Notes under the pieces: model-generated
What the model was told of the DNA's origin: nothing
Databases searched by the model: none
The model's input: the letters and a program-made list of their open reading frames with translations, nothing else
Program-made: the position numbers and the translations under genes
From: Phycisphaerae bacterium
Lineage (GTDB): Bacteria; Planctomycetota; Phycisphaerae; SM23-33
DNA: 64,000 bases
Direction of reading: 5' to 3'
NCBI GenBank assembly: GCA_030745875.1
Contig: JASLNT010000003.1
Coordinates: 50,972-114,971 of the forward strand
Shown here: piece after piece, positions 31,865 to 41,361 of the stretch
How positions within the stretch are numbered: the first letter of the stretch is position 1
Layout of the letters: the number at the start of each line of letters is the position of its first letter

Positions 31865-33094
31865 CTAGAGATCGTCCAGTTCATGCCCGAGCTTGTCTCT
31901 CTTGGTGGTGAGATATTCGCGGTTCCCGTCGTGTGCGGGGATCTGCAGCGGAACTCGCTCGACAATCTCAAGCCCGTAGGCCTTCAAACCGATAATCTTA
32001 CGCGGATTATTGGTCATCACTTTCAGTCGCGACAGGCCCAGATCTCGAAGTATCTGGTGCCCGATTCCGTAGTCGCGCCGGTCGGCCTCAAAACCCAGAT
32101 GCGTATTGGCTTCAACGGTGTCCATGCCCTTTTCGATCTGAAGCTTGTAGGCCAGCAGCTTGTTGACCAGCCCGATGCCTCGCCCTTCCTGGCGGACGTA
32201 GACCACCGCGCCCTTGCCCTCTTGCGCCACACGCTCCAGAGCGGTCTGAAGCTGCGGTCCGCAATCGCAGCGCAGCGAGTTCAGCACATCCCCGGTGAAG
32301 CACTCGCTGTGCACGCGGATCAGGACCGCTTCGTCGTGTATCACGGGCTTACCGTCAGGCCCGAGCTCACCGACGCCGCCCATGCACAGGGCGATGTGCG
32401 GTTCGGGATCCACTATCGAACTGTATGCGATCAGGCGGAAGTCGCCGGCCTCCAGTTTGATGTCGATCTCCACTTCGCGCTTAATCAGCTTGTCTGTCTG
32501 GAGGCGTTGGCGCGTGATGTCGGCCACCACGCACTGCTTCAGCCCATGGGTCTTGCAGAACTCGACCAGATCGTCGCGCCGCGCCATAGTGCCGTCATCG
32601 TTCATGATCTCGCAAATCACGCCCATCGGCTTGAGGCCTGCAAGTCTCATCAGGTCGACCGCGCCTTCGGTCTGTCCGGACCGCAGCAGCACCCCGCCGT
32701 CAACCGCGCGCAGCGGATGCATGTGCCCGGGGCGAACCAGATCGTCGGGAGTGGTTTCGTCGGCGCAGGCGACCTGGATGGTCCTGGACTGATCCGCCGC
32801 TGAAATCCCAGTGGTGATACCGTCGGCTGCATCTATCTGCACCGTAAACGCAGTACCAAACGGAGTGGTGTTCCGCGCGGTCTGCAGGGGCAGGTCCAGT
32901 TCGTCGGCCCGTTCATTAGTCATCGGAAGGCAGATCAGCCCGCGACCGAATTTCGACATAAAGTTTATTATCTCGGGCGTAACTTTCTCCGCGGCGCAAA
33001 CCAGGTCGCCCTCGTTCTCGCGGGATTCATCGTCTATCAGGACAATCATCTTGCCCTGGCGCAAATCTTCCAGAATGTCTTCTATTTTATCCAT
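31865..33094 (-). CDS. ribBA: Bifunctional 3,4-dihydroxy-2-butanone-4-phosphate synthase / GTP cyclohydrolase II
   Basis: A 409-residue fusion that supplies both branches of riboflavin synthesis. The N-terminal RibB half (about 1-200) has [16 protein letters not shown] and [10 protein letters not shown]. The C-terminal RibA half (about 205-400) has the zinc ligands in SECFTGD and LRCDCGPQL, the [14 protein letters not shown] loop and LMTNNPRK-type motif KVMTNNPRK. Both active sites look intact. No FMN riboswitch is visible upstream. The short membrane-protein gene upstream runs in the same direction, 93 bp away. Confidence 0.96.
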   Translation of the reverse strand: MDKIEDILEDLRQGKMIVLIDDESRENEGDLVCAAEKVTPEIINFMSKFGRGLICLPMTNERADELDLPLQTARNTTPFGTAFTVQIDAADGITTGISAADQSRTIQVACADETTPDDLVRPGHMHPLRAVDGGVLLRSGQTEGAVDLMRLAGLKPMGVICEIMNDDGTMARRDDLVEFCKTHGLKQCVVADITRQRLQTDKLIKREVEIDIKLEAGDFRLIAYSSIVDPEPHIALCMGGVGELGPDGKPVIHDEAVLIRVHSECFTGDVLNSLRCDCGPQLQTALERVAQEGKGAVVYVRQEGRGIGLVNKLLAYKLQIEKGMDTVEANTHLGFEADRRDYGIGHQILRDLGLSRLKVMTNNPRKIIGLKAYGLEIVERVPLQIPAHDGNREYLTTKRDKLGHELDDL

Positions 33095-33187
33095 GCGTAT
33101 CGAGTGTCAACTGCAGGGTCGCCGCGGGAGGAAATCTCTCCGCAGCCGATGGGGTCCGGACGGGTCGAATCTACTATCGAAAGCGAT

Positions 33188-33739
33188 CTAACCGTCGTCT
33201 CTTGCATTCTCGCGACGGGCGGCCGCTTCTCCGCGCTTTATGTCAGCACGGAAGAACCATGCTCCAACCAGCAGAATCGCGCCCAGCGGGAAAGACGTTA
33301 TAACCATGATCCGTTTCAGAGTCGGATTGTTGAGCATTCCCGAGCCGGTGTACGCGTCGGCGGATGAGCCCCTCATCATAAAAGCCACAATACCGCCCAG
33401 AAACAGCAGCAGAACACCAGTGATCAACAGGATGGGGACCATCATTCGCTTGAACTGCTCGGCGTGTACGCGAGCCCTTTGTTTCTGAAGCGTGTTGGCG
33501 CGGGCCCTGCGGGCTCTGGAGACCGCACCGCTCGAAACCACGGGAACCGCCGACTGAGCCTCAGCGGCGGAACTCTGGGCGACCAGAGCGGCCGCTGCGT
33601 CGCTCTGTCCGGTCTCGTCGGAGTCGGGGACTTCCTCTACGGCGTTGAAGCCCTCGTGCGCTATATCCTTACCGCCGGCCATCGCAGCCAGCGCGTCGAT
33701 CTTGTTGTCCATAGAGTCAGGCTTGTCGTCCTGGGCCAT
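33188..33739 (-). CDS. Hypothetical protein with two C-terminal membrane segments
   Basis: This 183-residue protein has an acidic, Ala/Ser-rich, probably disordered N-terminal half, a basic patch ([24 protein letters not shown], about 85-108) and two membrane helices ([21 protein letters not shown] and a second near [17 protein letters not shown]). The C-terminus is charged. It resembles no family I can name. Start 33739 is 8 nt after AGGAG; an in-frame ATG at 33745 is closer. It may be cotranscribed with ribBA. Confidence 0.7.
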   Translation of the reverse strand: MAQDDKPDSMDNKIDALAAMAGGKDIAHEGFNAVEEVPDSDETGQSDAAAALVAQSSAAEAQSAVPVVSSGAVSRARRARANTLQKQRARVHAEQFKRMMVPILLITGVLLLFLGGIVAFMMRGSSADAYTGSGMLNNPTLKRIMVITSFPLGAILLVGAWFFRADIKRGEAAARRENARDDG

Positions 33740-33829
33740 TGACATCGCTCCTCGGTCTGGAGTTATGAGCATCGTATGTTACAATAAACCAACGCATCAG
33801 CCAACACTTTTTCCACGATCGGAACCACA

Positions 33830-34708
33830 ATGACCGATACGCGACAACCAATTGCAGCCGGAGCATTCTACGACGCCTCGCCCGATCAATGCCTGCGACA
33901 GGCCAGGACGCTGATAGAATCAGCCGATATCGACAACCGCCCGGCTGGAGATATCCGCGGCGGACTGCTCCCGCACGCCGGATGGGTCTTCTCGGGGCAA
34001 CTGTCCGCGATCACGCTGAAAGTGCTCGCATCTCCCCGGGAACCGCAAACCGTAGTGTTCTTCGGGGCGGACCATTCCGGCGCGGTTCAGTACGGAGAAG
34101 TGTACGATTCGGGGGCATGGCTCACACCGCTGGGCCCTGCGCCAATAGACACCCAAGCCGCCGACGCACTGATCGCCTACGGATCGCCATTCAGGGCGAA
34201 CCGGTCCGCTCACTCGCGCGAACACTCAATCGAAGTGCAAATACCTATCCTGCAAGCACTTTGCCCACAAGCTATGATCCTCCCCATAGCCGTCCCCCCC
34301 ACCGATCTTGCCCTGGAAATCGGTCTCGCCCTGCCCCAAGCCCTAGCCAACCTCGACCGCCGATGGGTAATCGCGGGCTCCACGGACCTGACCCACCACG
34401 GGGGACCGCGATTCGGAGCCCCGGGCGGAACCGGACAATCCGGGCTCGACTACTCGGTGAACAATGACCGCAAAATGCTCGATCTGATCGAAGCTCTGAA
34501 CGCCGAAGAAATTATCCCCCACGCGTGGGAGCACCACAACGCCTGCGGAGCCGGCGCCGTCGCCGCCACCGTCGCCGCCTGCCGACAACTCGGCGCAACG
34601 GCCGGCCATACGCTCAAATACACCAATTCACAGGAAGTGATGCGCCGAATAGCACCGGGCCAACACGACGAAACCACGGTAGGCTACGCATCAGTTGTGT
34701 TCGCGTGA
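33830..34708 (+). CDS. amrB: MEMO family protein (AmmeMemoRadiSam system protein B)
   Basis: A 292-residue MEMO1-fold protein related to LigB-type dioxygenases. Conserved metal-site-type histidines lie in LLPHAGWVFSG, FFGADHSG and REHSIEVQIPILQ, with a STDLTHHG segment further on and CGAGAVAAT near the C-terminus. In many genomes this protein occurs with an AMMECR1 domain protein and a radical SAM enzyme; neither partner is adjacent here. The biochemical role is unresolved. Confidence 0.88.
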   Translation: MTDTRQPIAAGAFYDASPDQCLRQARTLIESADIDNRPAGDIRGGLLPHAGWVFSGQLSAITLKVLASPREPQTVVFFGADHSGAVQYGEVYDSGAWLTPLGPAPIDTQAADALIAYGSPFRANRSAHSREHSIEVQIPILQALCPQAMILPIAVPPTDLALEIGLALPQALANLDRRWVIAGSTDLTHHGGPRFGAPGGTGQSGLDYSVNNDRKMLDLIEALNAEEIIPHAWEHHNACGAGAVAATVAACRQLGATAGHTLKYTNSQEVMRRIAPGQHDETTVGYASVVFA

Positions 34709-34724
34709 ATCGAGAACACCGAAC

Positions 34725-36113
34725 TCAGCTTGACGCCAAAGCCTCGACTTCGTCGATTGTCTTGGGAATCGGATCGCCCAGCACGCGATAGGCCTCTTCG
34801 GTGATCAGGATATCGTCCTCCAACCTGACACCGCCGAAATCGCGATACTGTTCGACCTTGTCGTAGTTGATGAAATCGGCGCACTTGTTGTCGGCGCGCC
34901 ATCGGTCAATCAGTTCGGGGATGAAATACAGCCCGGGCTCCACCGTTATCACAAAGCCCGGTTCAAGCGCCTTTGCAAGCCTCAGCGATTTCCAACCAAA
35001 CTCGGGATTCCGCTCGATAGTGTCCGTATATCCGACGTACCGCTCGCCGAGCCCTTCCATGTCGTGTACGTCCAGGCCCATCATATGGCCTAGTCCGCAC
35101 TGGAAGAAGAGCGTGTGTGCGCCTGCGGCGACCGCATCGTCCGGATCGCCCTTCACCAGGCCCAGACCCTTCAGACCGGTGACCAGCATCGTCGACGCCA
35201 GGCGGTGCACGTCGCGGAATTCGATTCCCGGGCGGCAGGCGGCGATGGCGGCTTCCTGAGCGTCCAGAACAATAGTGTAGATTTCCCTTTGACGCTGGGA
35301 GAATTGTCCGCCTATGGGGATAGTCCTGGTAATGTCGCCTGCATATCCGGAGGCAGACTCGGCTCCGGAATCGTTGACGACAATATCGCCCGAACTCATC
35401 TTGTTACCGTGATAGTGATTGTGGAGGGTTTCTCCGTGGATCGAAAAGATGATGGGAAAAGCAAGCCGCCCGCCGCGCGACAGGGCAAGGCCCTCCATGG
35501 CTCCGGCGACTTCCATCTCATACATGCCCGGTCGGGCTGTCTTCATCGCGAGAACGTGCATCGCGCCGGTCAGGTCAACCGCCTCTTCTATCTGCTCGAT
35601 CTCTTCAGGGCTCTTGATCGACCTCTGCGCGACGACCGCACGGGTCAATGTCTCGGACGCTCTTGAGGCGATCGCCGACGGGCGAATCTCAAGCAGCCGC
35701 TGAATCGCCAGAACATTGTCGGCCCGATACTGCTGCAGGAAACGGACAGCCCTGCCCTGTGCGGTTGCGGCGGTGAGAGTCTCGTGGAGCTTGTGCAACG
35801 GCGCGGTCCGGTCGACACCCACCGCACGGGCTCTGTCGGCCACCGTAGGAAGCGGTCCGGTCCATACTATGTCGTCGACGGTAAGATCGTCGCCAAACAC
35901 GCAAACCGAGCCGTCGTCGACGTCGATCACAGCCGCAAGAGACGGACAATCCAGCCCGAAGTAGTAGAGAAACGAACTGTCCTGGCGGAACGGGTACTGG
36001 TTGTCCGGATAGTTCATCGGGCTTTCGTTATTGCCCAGGAAGAGAATCAGACCGGCGCGGATCTGCTCGGACAGGCTCCGTCTTCTTTCAATATACACTT
36101 CAGCATCGAACAT
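34725..36113 (-). CDS. Xaa-Pro aminopeptidase (M24B, aminopeptidase P-like)
   Basis: This 462-residue enzyme removes N-terminal residues before proline. An aminopeptidase-P N-terminal domain (about 1-135, with NYPDNQYPFRQDSSFLYYFG) precedes the pita-bread catalytic domain. Metal ligands are visible as the two aspartates in NDSGAES and YAGDITRT, the histidine in GLGHMMGLDVHD, and glutamates in TVEPGLYF and GGVRLEDD. It starts 3 nt after the stop of the upstream symporter gene, with GAGGG in that gene's tail as ribosome-binding site, so translational coupling of a transporter and a peptidase is likely. Confidence 0.93.
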   Translation of the reverse strand: MFDAEVYIERRRSLSEQIRAGLILFLGNNESPMNYPDNQYPFRQDSSFLYYFGLDCPSLAAVIDVDDGSVCVFGDDLTVDDIVWTGPLPTVADRARAVGVDRTAPLHKLHETLTAATAQGRAVRFLQQYRADNVLAIQRLLEIRPSAIASRASETLTRAVVAQRSIKSPEEIEQIEEAVDLTGAMHVLAMKTARPGMYEMEVAGAMEGLALSRGGRLAFPIIFSIHGETLHNHYHGNKMSSGDIVVNDSGAESASGYAGDITRTIPIGGQFSQRQREIYTIVLDAQEAAIAACRPGIEFRDVHRLASTMLVTGLKGLGLVKGDPDDAVAAGAHTLFFQCGLGHMMGLDVHDMEGLGERYVGYTDTIERNPEFGWKSLRLAKALEPGFVITVEPGLYFIPELIDRWRADNKCADFINYDKVEQYRDFGGVRLEDDILITEEAYRVLGDPIPKTIDEVEALASS

Positions 36114-36116
36114 GCG

Positions 36117-37883
36117 TTAACCCTCGGCGACCACTTTCTGTTTCTGAGTCAGCAGGCTGACAACCACCAGTGCGACAACAGATATCGTTATCGCAGGAAG
36201 AACCGCCTCGAGTTCGGACATCACTTTGGGCAGGGAGGCTTTTATGCACGTTATCTCCCCCCAGGCCAGCGTGACCGCCGTACCTGAAACGATCGACGCG
36301 ATGGCCCCCCAGCTTGTAGCCCGTTTCCAGAACATCGCCGCCACCAGACAAGGCGTAATAGCAGCCCCGTAAATCGTATACGCATACATCGCCTTCTTGA
36401 ACACGGTGGTTGATTCGGCGAACGCGAGCGATATGAGATACGCGATTATCCCGAAACCCAGCACCATCATTCTGCTGAGGAAGACTATTCGCTTCTCGCT
36501 GGCTTTGGGATTGATGTGGTTCAGGTAGATATCCTTGATGAAGGTGGTCGCGGGCACCAGCAGGAACGAATCGGCGGTCGATATGATTATACCGACGACG
36601 GTGACCATGAATATAACGCCCAGCACATTCGGCATGAAATGCCGGGCCGCATATATCAGCACGTGCCTGCCGTTTTCCGGGTCGGGTATCATGCTCGACG
36701 AGACCCAGGCGCACGCGATTATCAACAACTCGATCGCCATGGCTATGAAGATGAGCATGATAACCGCCGTCCGGGCGCTCTTTGCGTTCTTGCTGGCGAA
36801 GATGCGCTGATACTGGTTGGCGTCGCCCATGATCAGCAGGAACACCGGAAGCAGGAAGTTGATCAGTTGCGGATAGGAATACGTGCCCCAGAACTGCATG
36901 TGCTCAGTCCGATCGCCCATTTCGGCGAACTTGGTCTCCATTCCGGAAAAGCCTCCGGCCTGCCACAGCAGAACGGGGAACGCAACGAACATTGAAACGG
37001 TTATGATAACCCCGGTGACCACGTCGGTGAATGCAAGGCTCATAAGCCCGGCCAGCATCGTATAGGCGATGACAAAAACCGCCGCTATTATCGTAGCGGT
37101 CTGTGCGGTCAGCTTCGGTTCGGACAACACGAGATCGCCCCCCTTGGGCAGCGATGCAATTCGATACAGTTCGGCGCCGCTTAATCTCACTTTCGCCTTA
37201 CCGCGGGACTTGACGACAATATGGTTTTCGGACTTCCCTTTGGCTTTGATCCTGTCCTTAACTTCTCCAGCCGGGCAGACTTCAATCGTAAAAGCCTTAA
37301 CGTCGCTCGACCAACCGGAGCCTTCCTTCGCGTTGAGCGCCACAGCGGTCACACCGTTCCAGTCATCGGCGGGAGTGAAGACAACGTGTCCCTTCTTGAG
37401 CTGGTGTGCGGTCAGAGTGTCGCCGACCTTTATCCCAACGTCGGCTTTGTTCCCGACAATGACCTCCAGCACCATTCCGCCGGCGTTGAACTGGTAGCTT
37501 ACGATCACCATATACGCCATGATCAGTGCAATCACCGACAGCATTCGCGCGGTTCGATTGAAACGCGTGCCGATGATTTCCGGAACGGTGTACGCTTCGA
37601 ATCTGCGCGCCTTTCCGGCAATGAACGCAAGGAGGATCATTCCAACGAATGTTCCGGCCGGAAGGATCAACGCCCCGACTCCGTCGCGATAGGCCTGTCC
37701 CGCAGATCCCACGATCGAGCCCGTGCCGATCCAGACAGCGAGCATGGTGCAGACCATCACCCAGGGCGAAAGCGATCTCCCGGCCAGCGCGAAGTCGGTC
37801 TGCGTCTTGACCTGCCGGGACTTGTAAATGGAGATTCCCGTCAGGACGAATAGATACACGAATATGGCAATTAAATATATCAT
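36117..37883 (-). CDS. Sodium:solute symporter (SSS) with an inserted cadherin-like domain
   Basis: A 588-residue SSS-family transporter. The family core is clear: TDFALAGRSLSPWVMVCTMLAVWIGTGS near residue 35, SAGQAYRDG, and FTDVVTGVIITVSM. Between two adjacent membrane helices, about residues 140-260, lies a soluble insert that SSS proteins normally lack. Part of it (VGDTLTAHQLKKG and VVFTPADDWNG) matches the pattern of cadherin-like tandem repeats from large surface proteins. No strong Shine-Dalgarno precedes the ATG. It is followed 3 bp later by the Xaa-Pro peptidase, suggesting peptide, proline or other amino-acid uptake; the solute cannot be read from sequence. Confidence 0.88.
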   Translation of the reverse strand: MIYLIAIFVYLFVLTGISIYKSRQVKTQTDFALAGRSLSPWVMVCTMLAVWIGTGSIVGSAGQAYRDGVGALILPAGTFVGMILLAFIAGKARRFEAYTVPEIIGTRFNRTARMLSVIALIMAYMVIVSYQFNAGGMVLEVIVGNKADVGIKVGDTLTAHQLKKGHVVFTPADDWNGVTAVALNAKEGSGWSSDVKAFTIEVCPAGEVKDRIKAKGKSENHIVVKSRGKAKVRLSGAELYRIASLPKGGDLVLSEPKLTAQTATIIAAVFVIAYTMLAGLMSLAFTDVVTGVIITVSMFVAFPVLLWQAGGFSGMETKFAEMGDRTEHMQFWGTYSYPQLINFLLPVFLLIMGDANQYQRIFASKNAKSARTAVIMLIFIAMAIELLIIACAWVSSSMIPDPENGRHVLIYAARHFMPNVLGVIFMVTVVGIIISTADSFLLVPATTFIKDIYLNHINPKASEKRIVFLSRMMVLGFGIIAYLISLAFAESTTVFKKAMYAYTIYGAAITPCLVAAMFWKRATSWGAIASIVSGTAVTLAWGEITCIKASLPKVMSELEAVLPAITISVVALVVVSLLTQKQKVVAEG

Positions 37884-38016
37884 CGTTTTTGAGGTGCGGC
37901 GTTGCGGGATGAGCCTACCGCCGGGGCTCGAAGAAATCAACGTCAAAACACGACTCACGCACGAGTTGCCCGCCAAAAGTTCTTTCGCGACCCGGGGCTG
38001 AAGAAAGGGGGCGGAC

Positions 38017-39927
38017 TCAGTTGTCCGGTGAGTCGGCGTCGGGTAGTGCGTGGCTGGCGGGGGCTCCGCCTACGCCTCGCATGGGGATTCGGCTGGTCGG
38101 GGGGCTGGTATGCCGTTCGATGTTCCCCCGCATCAGGCGCAGCGCCCAGATGAACGTACGACGCACCGTATGCGTCAAGCCCCACATTCCGAACATTTGC
38201 ACGCCCGCGTCAGCCAGGTACGCGCTTATCTTCCGCGAGATGCGTCGGGTTAATCTGCCGCGGCGCGGATTACCCTCGGCGTCGACCGCAGTCGGAGAGG
38301 TTTCGGCGTCGGCAAGCGGAATCCTGCTCTTGGGAAGGATCAACGCCAGCAGGAAATTCAACGGGTTATAGAAGTAAAGGTACGCAGCCAGAATGTTCAA
38401 CTGCTTCCGCCACGGGCGTTCAGCCCGAGAAGCGATAACGTAGTTTCCATCACCGATATACGGTTCGACCTGTATTCCGTCCACGCTCTTGTACGCCAGG
38501 CCCGAAGTATATGTCCCGACATACAGCTTCGACCCCGGTGAAGGCGAGAGCATCAGCACTTGCATGTAGAGGGCTCCGGCCTTTCGCAGCAGTCTGACCT
38601 GATTCAGCAGCCCGCTCTGGTCGTTGCGAGTGTACAGCGCCTGCGAGTCGTGGTGCATCATCATGGGCACGGGGAATATTCCGTTTTCGCGCAGAAGGGT
38701 GAACGCTTCGAGTGTCTTGTCGGCGGTCTGACCTTTCTTAACGAGCGTGCCTGACATGTCCTCCACGCCCATCCACAGCGCCCACAGACCCGCACGCCTG
38801 ATCAGGGGCAGGTGGTCCTTCATCCCCAGCGTATCGTGGATTGTAGCCTCGGTGCCCCAGCGAACTTTGCAGTGAGGCCGCGAACCGGCGTCAACTTTGC
38901 TCGCCAGCGTCTCGGCGATGTCGAGGGTTCGTTCCTTCTTGTTGAAGAAGTTATCGTCGGCTCCGAAGAACATACGGATGCGATACTCGTTGTAGAGGCG
39001 CTGGACCTCCTCGGCGATACGCTCACCGCTCTTGGTGCGGTATTGGCGCTGATTGTACGCGGGGATCGGACAGTACGGACAAGTGAACTTGCAGCCCAAC
39101 GTAAGAACCAGCGACCCGACCGGACCGTACTTGCTGACCCGGTCAGCCGGGATCGCCCGCGAAACCAACCCGCCGCCCTTACCAGGCGGTTCCAGAAGGC
39201 CGTAGCCCAGAACCGGATCGGGCAATTCGTCGAGATCGCCCACCAACTGCTGTATGCCCGTATCGACCAGTTCGTCAGTTACGCAGTCGCGCGAGCCCTT
39301 GGCGTAGACCAGTCCGGGTATTTCGTCGAGCAACCCGCTGTCGCGCGCCCGCAGAAACGCCCCCCGCATCGACTCCCCGCCGGCGCGACTCGAAAGCACA
39401 ACTTCGAGCAGATTCATAAGAACGTATTCTTCGCCCGTTACAGCTGCGTCCGCGGCCCAGGGATTCTCCGGATCGGCGCTGAAGACCTCCCACGGTTCGT
39501 AGATAACCATCGGACCCCCGACAATTATCAGCGGTCGCTTGTCCGGGTCGATCCGACATGCGTCCCGGATCATCGCCTTGCACTGGGCCGAATGCAACTG
39601 CGTGCTGGAGATCATGAAGATGTCGGGAATTGCCCCGTCGAGGCGCATCTGCGACGGGCGGAAGTTGCGGTTCCACTGCTGCAGAACGATCCGGGTCTTC
39701 TCGAATCCGGATGCAACCATAGCCGACCCAATCGCCCGCACACCGGCCGGTACGATACGCATATCGGCGTAGATGAACGGCAGCATTCGCGTGCGATGGT
39801 CGAACGCACAGGCGATCACGGTGGTCAGATCGTGGTTGGCTGCGATCTTCCGCAGGCGCGCGCGAACGCCGGCCAGTTCGCCCGGCTTGACCAACTCATC
39901 GCCAAGAGCACGACGCGGTAACTCCAT
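38017..39927 (-). CDS. B12-binding-type radical SAM protein
   Basis: This 636-residue protein has an N-terminal cobalamin-binding-like Rossmann domain (about 30-185, with PLIIVGGPMVIYEPWEV). The radical SAM core (about 275-470) contains CKFTCPYC, the CX3CX2C ligand set for the [4Fe-4S] cluster that cleaves S-adenosylmethionine. A membrane-proximal hydrophobic stretch (YLYFYNPLNFLLALILP, about 525-541) and a Pro/Ser/Arg-rich tail follow. Cobalamin radical SAM proteins mostly methylate or rearrange unactivated carbons. The substrate is unknown and the histidine-poor B12 domain might not bind cobalamin through a His ligand. An intrinsic-terminator-like hairpin lies in its leader. Confidence 0.85.
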   Translation of the reverse strand: MELPRRALGDELVKPGELAGVRARLRKIAANHDLTTVIACAFDHRTRMLPFIYADMRIVPAGVRAIGSAMVASGFEKTRIVLQQWNRNFRPSQMRLDGAIPDIFMISSTQLHSAQCKAMIRDACRIDPDKRPLIIVGGPMVIYEPWEVFSADPENPWAADAAVTGEEYVLMNLLEVVLSSRAGGESMRGAFLRARDSGLLDEIPGLVYAKGSRDCVTDELVDTGIQQLVGDLDELPDPVLGYGLLEPPGKGGGLVSRAIPADRVSKYGPVGSLVLTLGCKFTCPYCPIPAYNQRQYRTKSGERIAEEVQRLYNEYRIRMFFGADDNFFNKKERTLDIAETLASKVDAGSRPHCKVRWGTEATIHDTLGMKDHLPLIRRAGLWALWMGVEDMSGTLVKKGQTADKTLEAFTLLRENGIFPVPMMMHHDSQALYTRNDQSGLLNQVRLLRKAGALYMQVLMLSPSPGSKLYVGTYTSGLAYKSVDGIQVEPYIGDGNYVIASRAERPWRKQLNILAAYLYFYNPLNFLLALILPKSRIPLADAETSPTAVDAEGNPRRGRLTRRISRKISAYLADAGVQMFGMWGLTHTVRRTFIWALRLMRGNIERHTSPPTSRIPMRGVGGAPASHALPDADSPDN

Positions 39928-39942
39928 GCAAACTCAATTCGC

Positions 39943-39995
39943 AAAAAAAACGAAGGGCGCCTTCGGTTCAGCAATCGCCCGCCAGGCGTCCTTCG
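39943..39995 (-). terminator. Terminator-like hairpin just upstream of the radical SAM gene
   Basis: On the minus strand, arms at 39995-39985 and 39961-39951 pair over 11 positions (one A-C mismatch) and are followed directly by eight U residues (39950-39943). A shorter alternative hairpin, CGAAGG/CCTTCG (39951-39965), uses the same 3' arm. The U-tract ends 15 nt before the ATG. Depending on where transcription starts (a TATGAT -10-like box is at 40006-40001), this may be an attenuator. Confidence 0.5.
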
Positions 39996-40072
39996 CAAAC
40001 ATCATACGTCCTGAAACCACTTTAATCCAGCCAAGATCGGCGCCCTAAAGCGCAAGTGACTGAATCAGGCGC

Positions 40073-40100
40073 TTGTTACAGCGCCGCTGGAGTCTACAAT
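40073..40100 (+). promoter_or_regulatory. Candidate promoter of the PQQ-like propeller gene
   Basis: TTGTTA at 40073-40078 and TACAAT at 40095-40100 are separated by 16 bp and lie 50 nt before the ATG, which has GGAGAG as ribosome-binding site. Confidence 0.35.
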
Positions 40101-40150
40101 ATGGTCGAACTCGCGCGGCCGATGACGGCCGATGACCTGGAGAGATTGCA

Positions 40151-41356
40151 ATGAAGTTAATCGGAGCTATCGTTTTACCGGCGGTTGTGTTTGGGGCGGT
40201 CTGTCTGGGAGCCGACTGGCCTGTGTGGCGCGGGGCGACCGGCGATGGGATCAGTACTGAAACGGACGTTCCCGTCAAATGGTCCGCCAGCGAGAACATC
40301 GCCTGGAAGACATCAATACCGGGCAAGGGACATTCCTCGCCAATCGTTTCGGCCGGGCGGGTGTTCGTAACTTCGGCGGGCAAGGGCAACGCTCGCCTGC
40401 TGCTGTCGCTCGATGCGAAAACGGGCAAGGTTCTCTGGACGCGTACGGCCCTGAAAGCCCCGCCCGAGAAGATCAACCGCCTGAACTCGCTGGCGTCAAG
40501 CACGCCGGCGGCAGACGGGAAGCACGTGTGGGTCACGTTCCTGAACGTCGAGGAGATGCTCGTGGTCTGCTACGATTTCCAAGGCAAGGAAATCTGGCGC
40601 AAAACGCCCGGGCGCTTCACCGCCAAGCACGGATACTGCTCCTCGCTGCTGCTGTATGAAGACCTGGTGATAGTAAACGGAGACCAGGACGCCGAAGGCA
40701 AAGACACCGCCTACATCGTCGCGTTGGAGAAAACCACGGGCAAGGAGCGATGGCGGATCGATCGCCCCAACCGCGTGCGATCGTACACCCCGCCGGTTGT
40801 GTTCAACGCCGACGGTAAAGACCAGATGGTCCTGTCCGGTTCGAAGTGCACCGCATCGTACGACCCGAAAACGGGCAAGCGATACTGGATAATCAAGGGC
40901 CCGACCGAACAGTTCGTCGCGTCGATGGTTTACGCAGACGACGTGTTCTGCATCACCGGCGGGTTCCCGACGCTGCACACGCTTGGCATCAGTCCGAAGG
41001 GCAAGGTGCTGTGGCATAGAACGAAGGAGACCAGCTACGTGCCCTCGCCAATCGCAGCGGGAAAGTACTTCTTCGTAGTCGGCGACAAGGGGCGCTTAAG
41101 CTGCCTGGCCGCCAAAACGGGGAAGGTGATGTGGAGCGAGAAACTAGGCCGCCATCACAGCTCGAGCCCCGTATCGGCCGACGGAAAACTCTACTTCCTG
41201 GACGATGACGGCGTGACGTTTGTCATAGACGCAGCCCCGGAGTTCCGCCTGATCACGAAGAACGCACTTCGCGAACCGTGTCGCGCATCGCCTGCGATAT
41301 CGAACGGGAGGATATTCATCCGAGGCGTGAAGAACCTGTACTGCATTGGAAAGTAG
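40151..41356 (+). CDS. Exported PQQ-like (BamB-type) beta-propeller protein
   Basis: A 401-residue protein with a signal peptide (about 1-20, ending CLGAD). It then has repeated propeller blades with the tryptophan-docking pattern of PQQ repeats, for example SLDAKTGKVLWTRT, ALEKTTGKERWRID, SYDPKTGKRYWII, GISPKGKVLWHRT and CLAAKTGKVMWSEK. The opening WPVWRGATGDGIS is typical of planctomycete members. These propellers usually act as binding or scaffold modules rather than quinoprotein dehydrogenases; no catalytic residues can be assigned. GGAGAG precedes the ATG. Confidence 0.88.
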   Translation: MKLIGAIVLPAVVFGAVCLGADWPVWRGATGDGISTETDVPVKWSASENIAWKTSIPGKGHSSPIVSAGRVFVTSAGKGNARLLLSLDAKTGKVLWTRTALKAPPEKINRLNSLASSTPAADGKHVWVTFLNVEEMLVVCYDFQGKEIWRKTPGRFTAKHGYCSSLLLYEDLVIVNGDQDAEGKDTAYIVALEKTTGKERWRIDRPNRVRSYTPPVVFNADGKDQMVLSGSKCTASYDPKTGKRYWIIKGPTEQFVASMVYADDVFCITGGFPTLHTLGISPKGKVLWHRTKETSYVPSPIAAGKYFFVVGDKGRLSCLAAKTGKVMWSEKLGRHHSSSPVSADGKLYFLDDDGVTFVIDAAPEFRLITKNALREPCRASPAISNGRIFIRGVKNLYCIGK

Positions 41357-41361
41357 CGATG

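Noticed and set aside
33095..33187. FMN riboswitch upstream of ribBA
   Set aside because: I looked for the conserved AGGGTGAAATTCC-type core on the minus strand and saw none. The spacer is only 93 bp.
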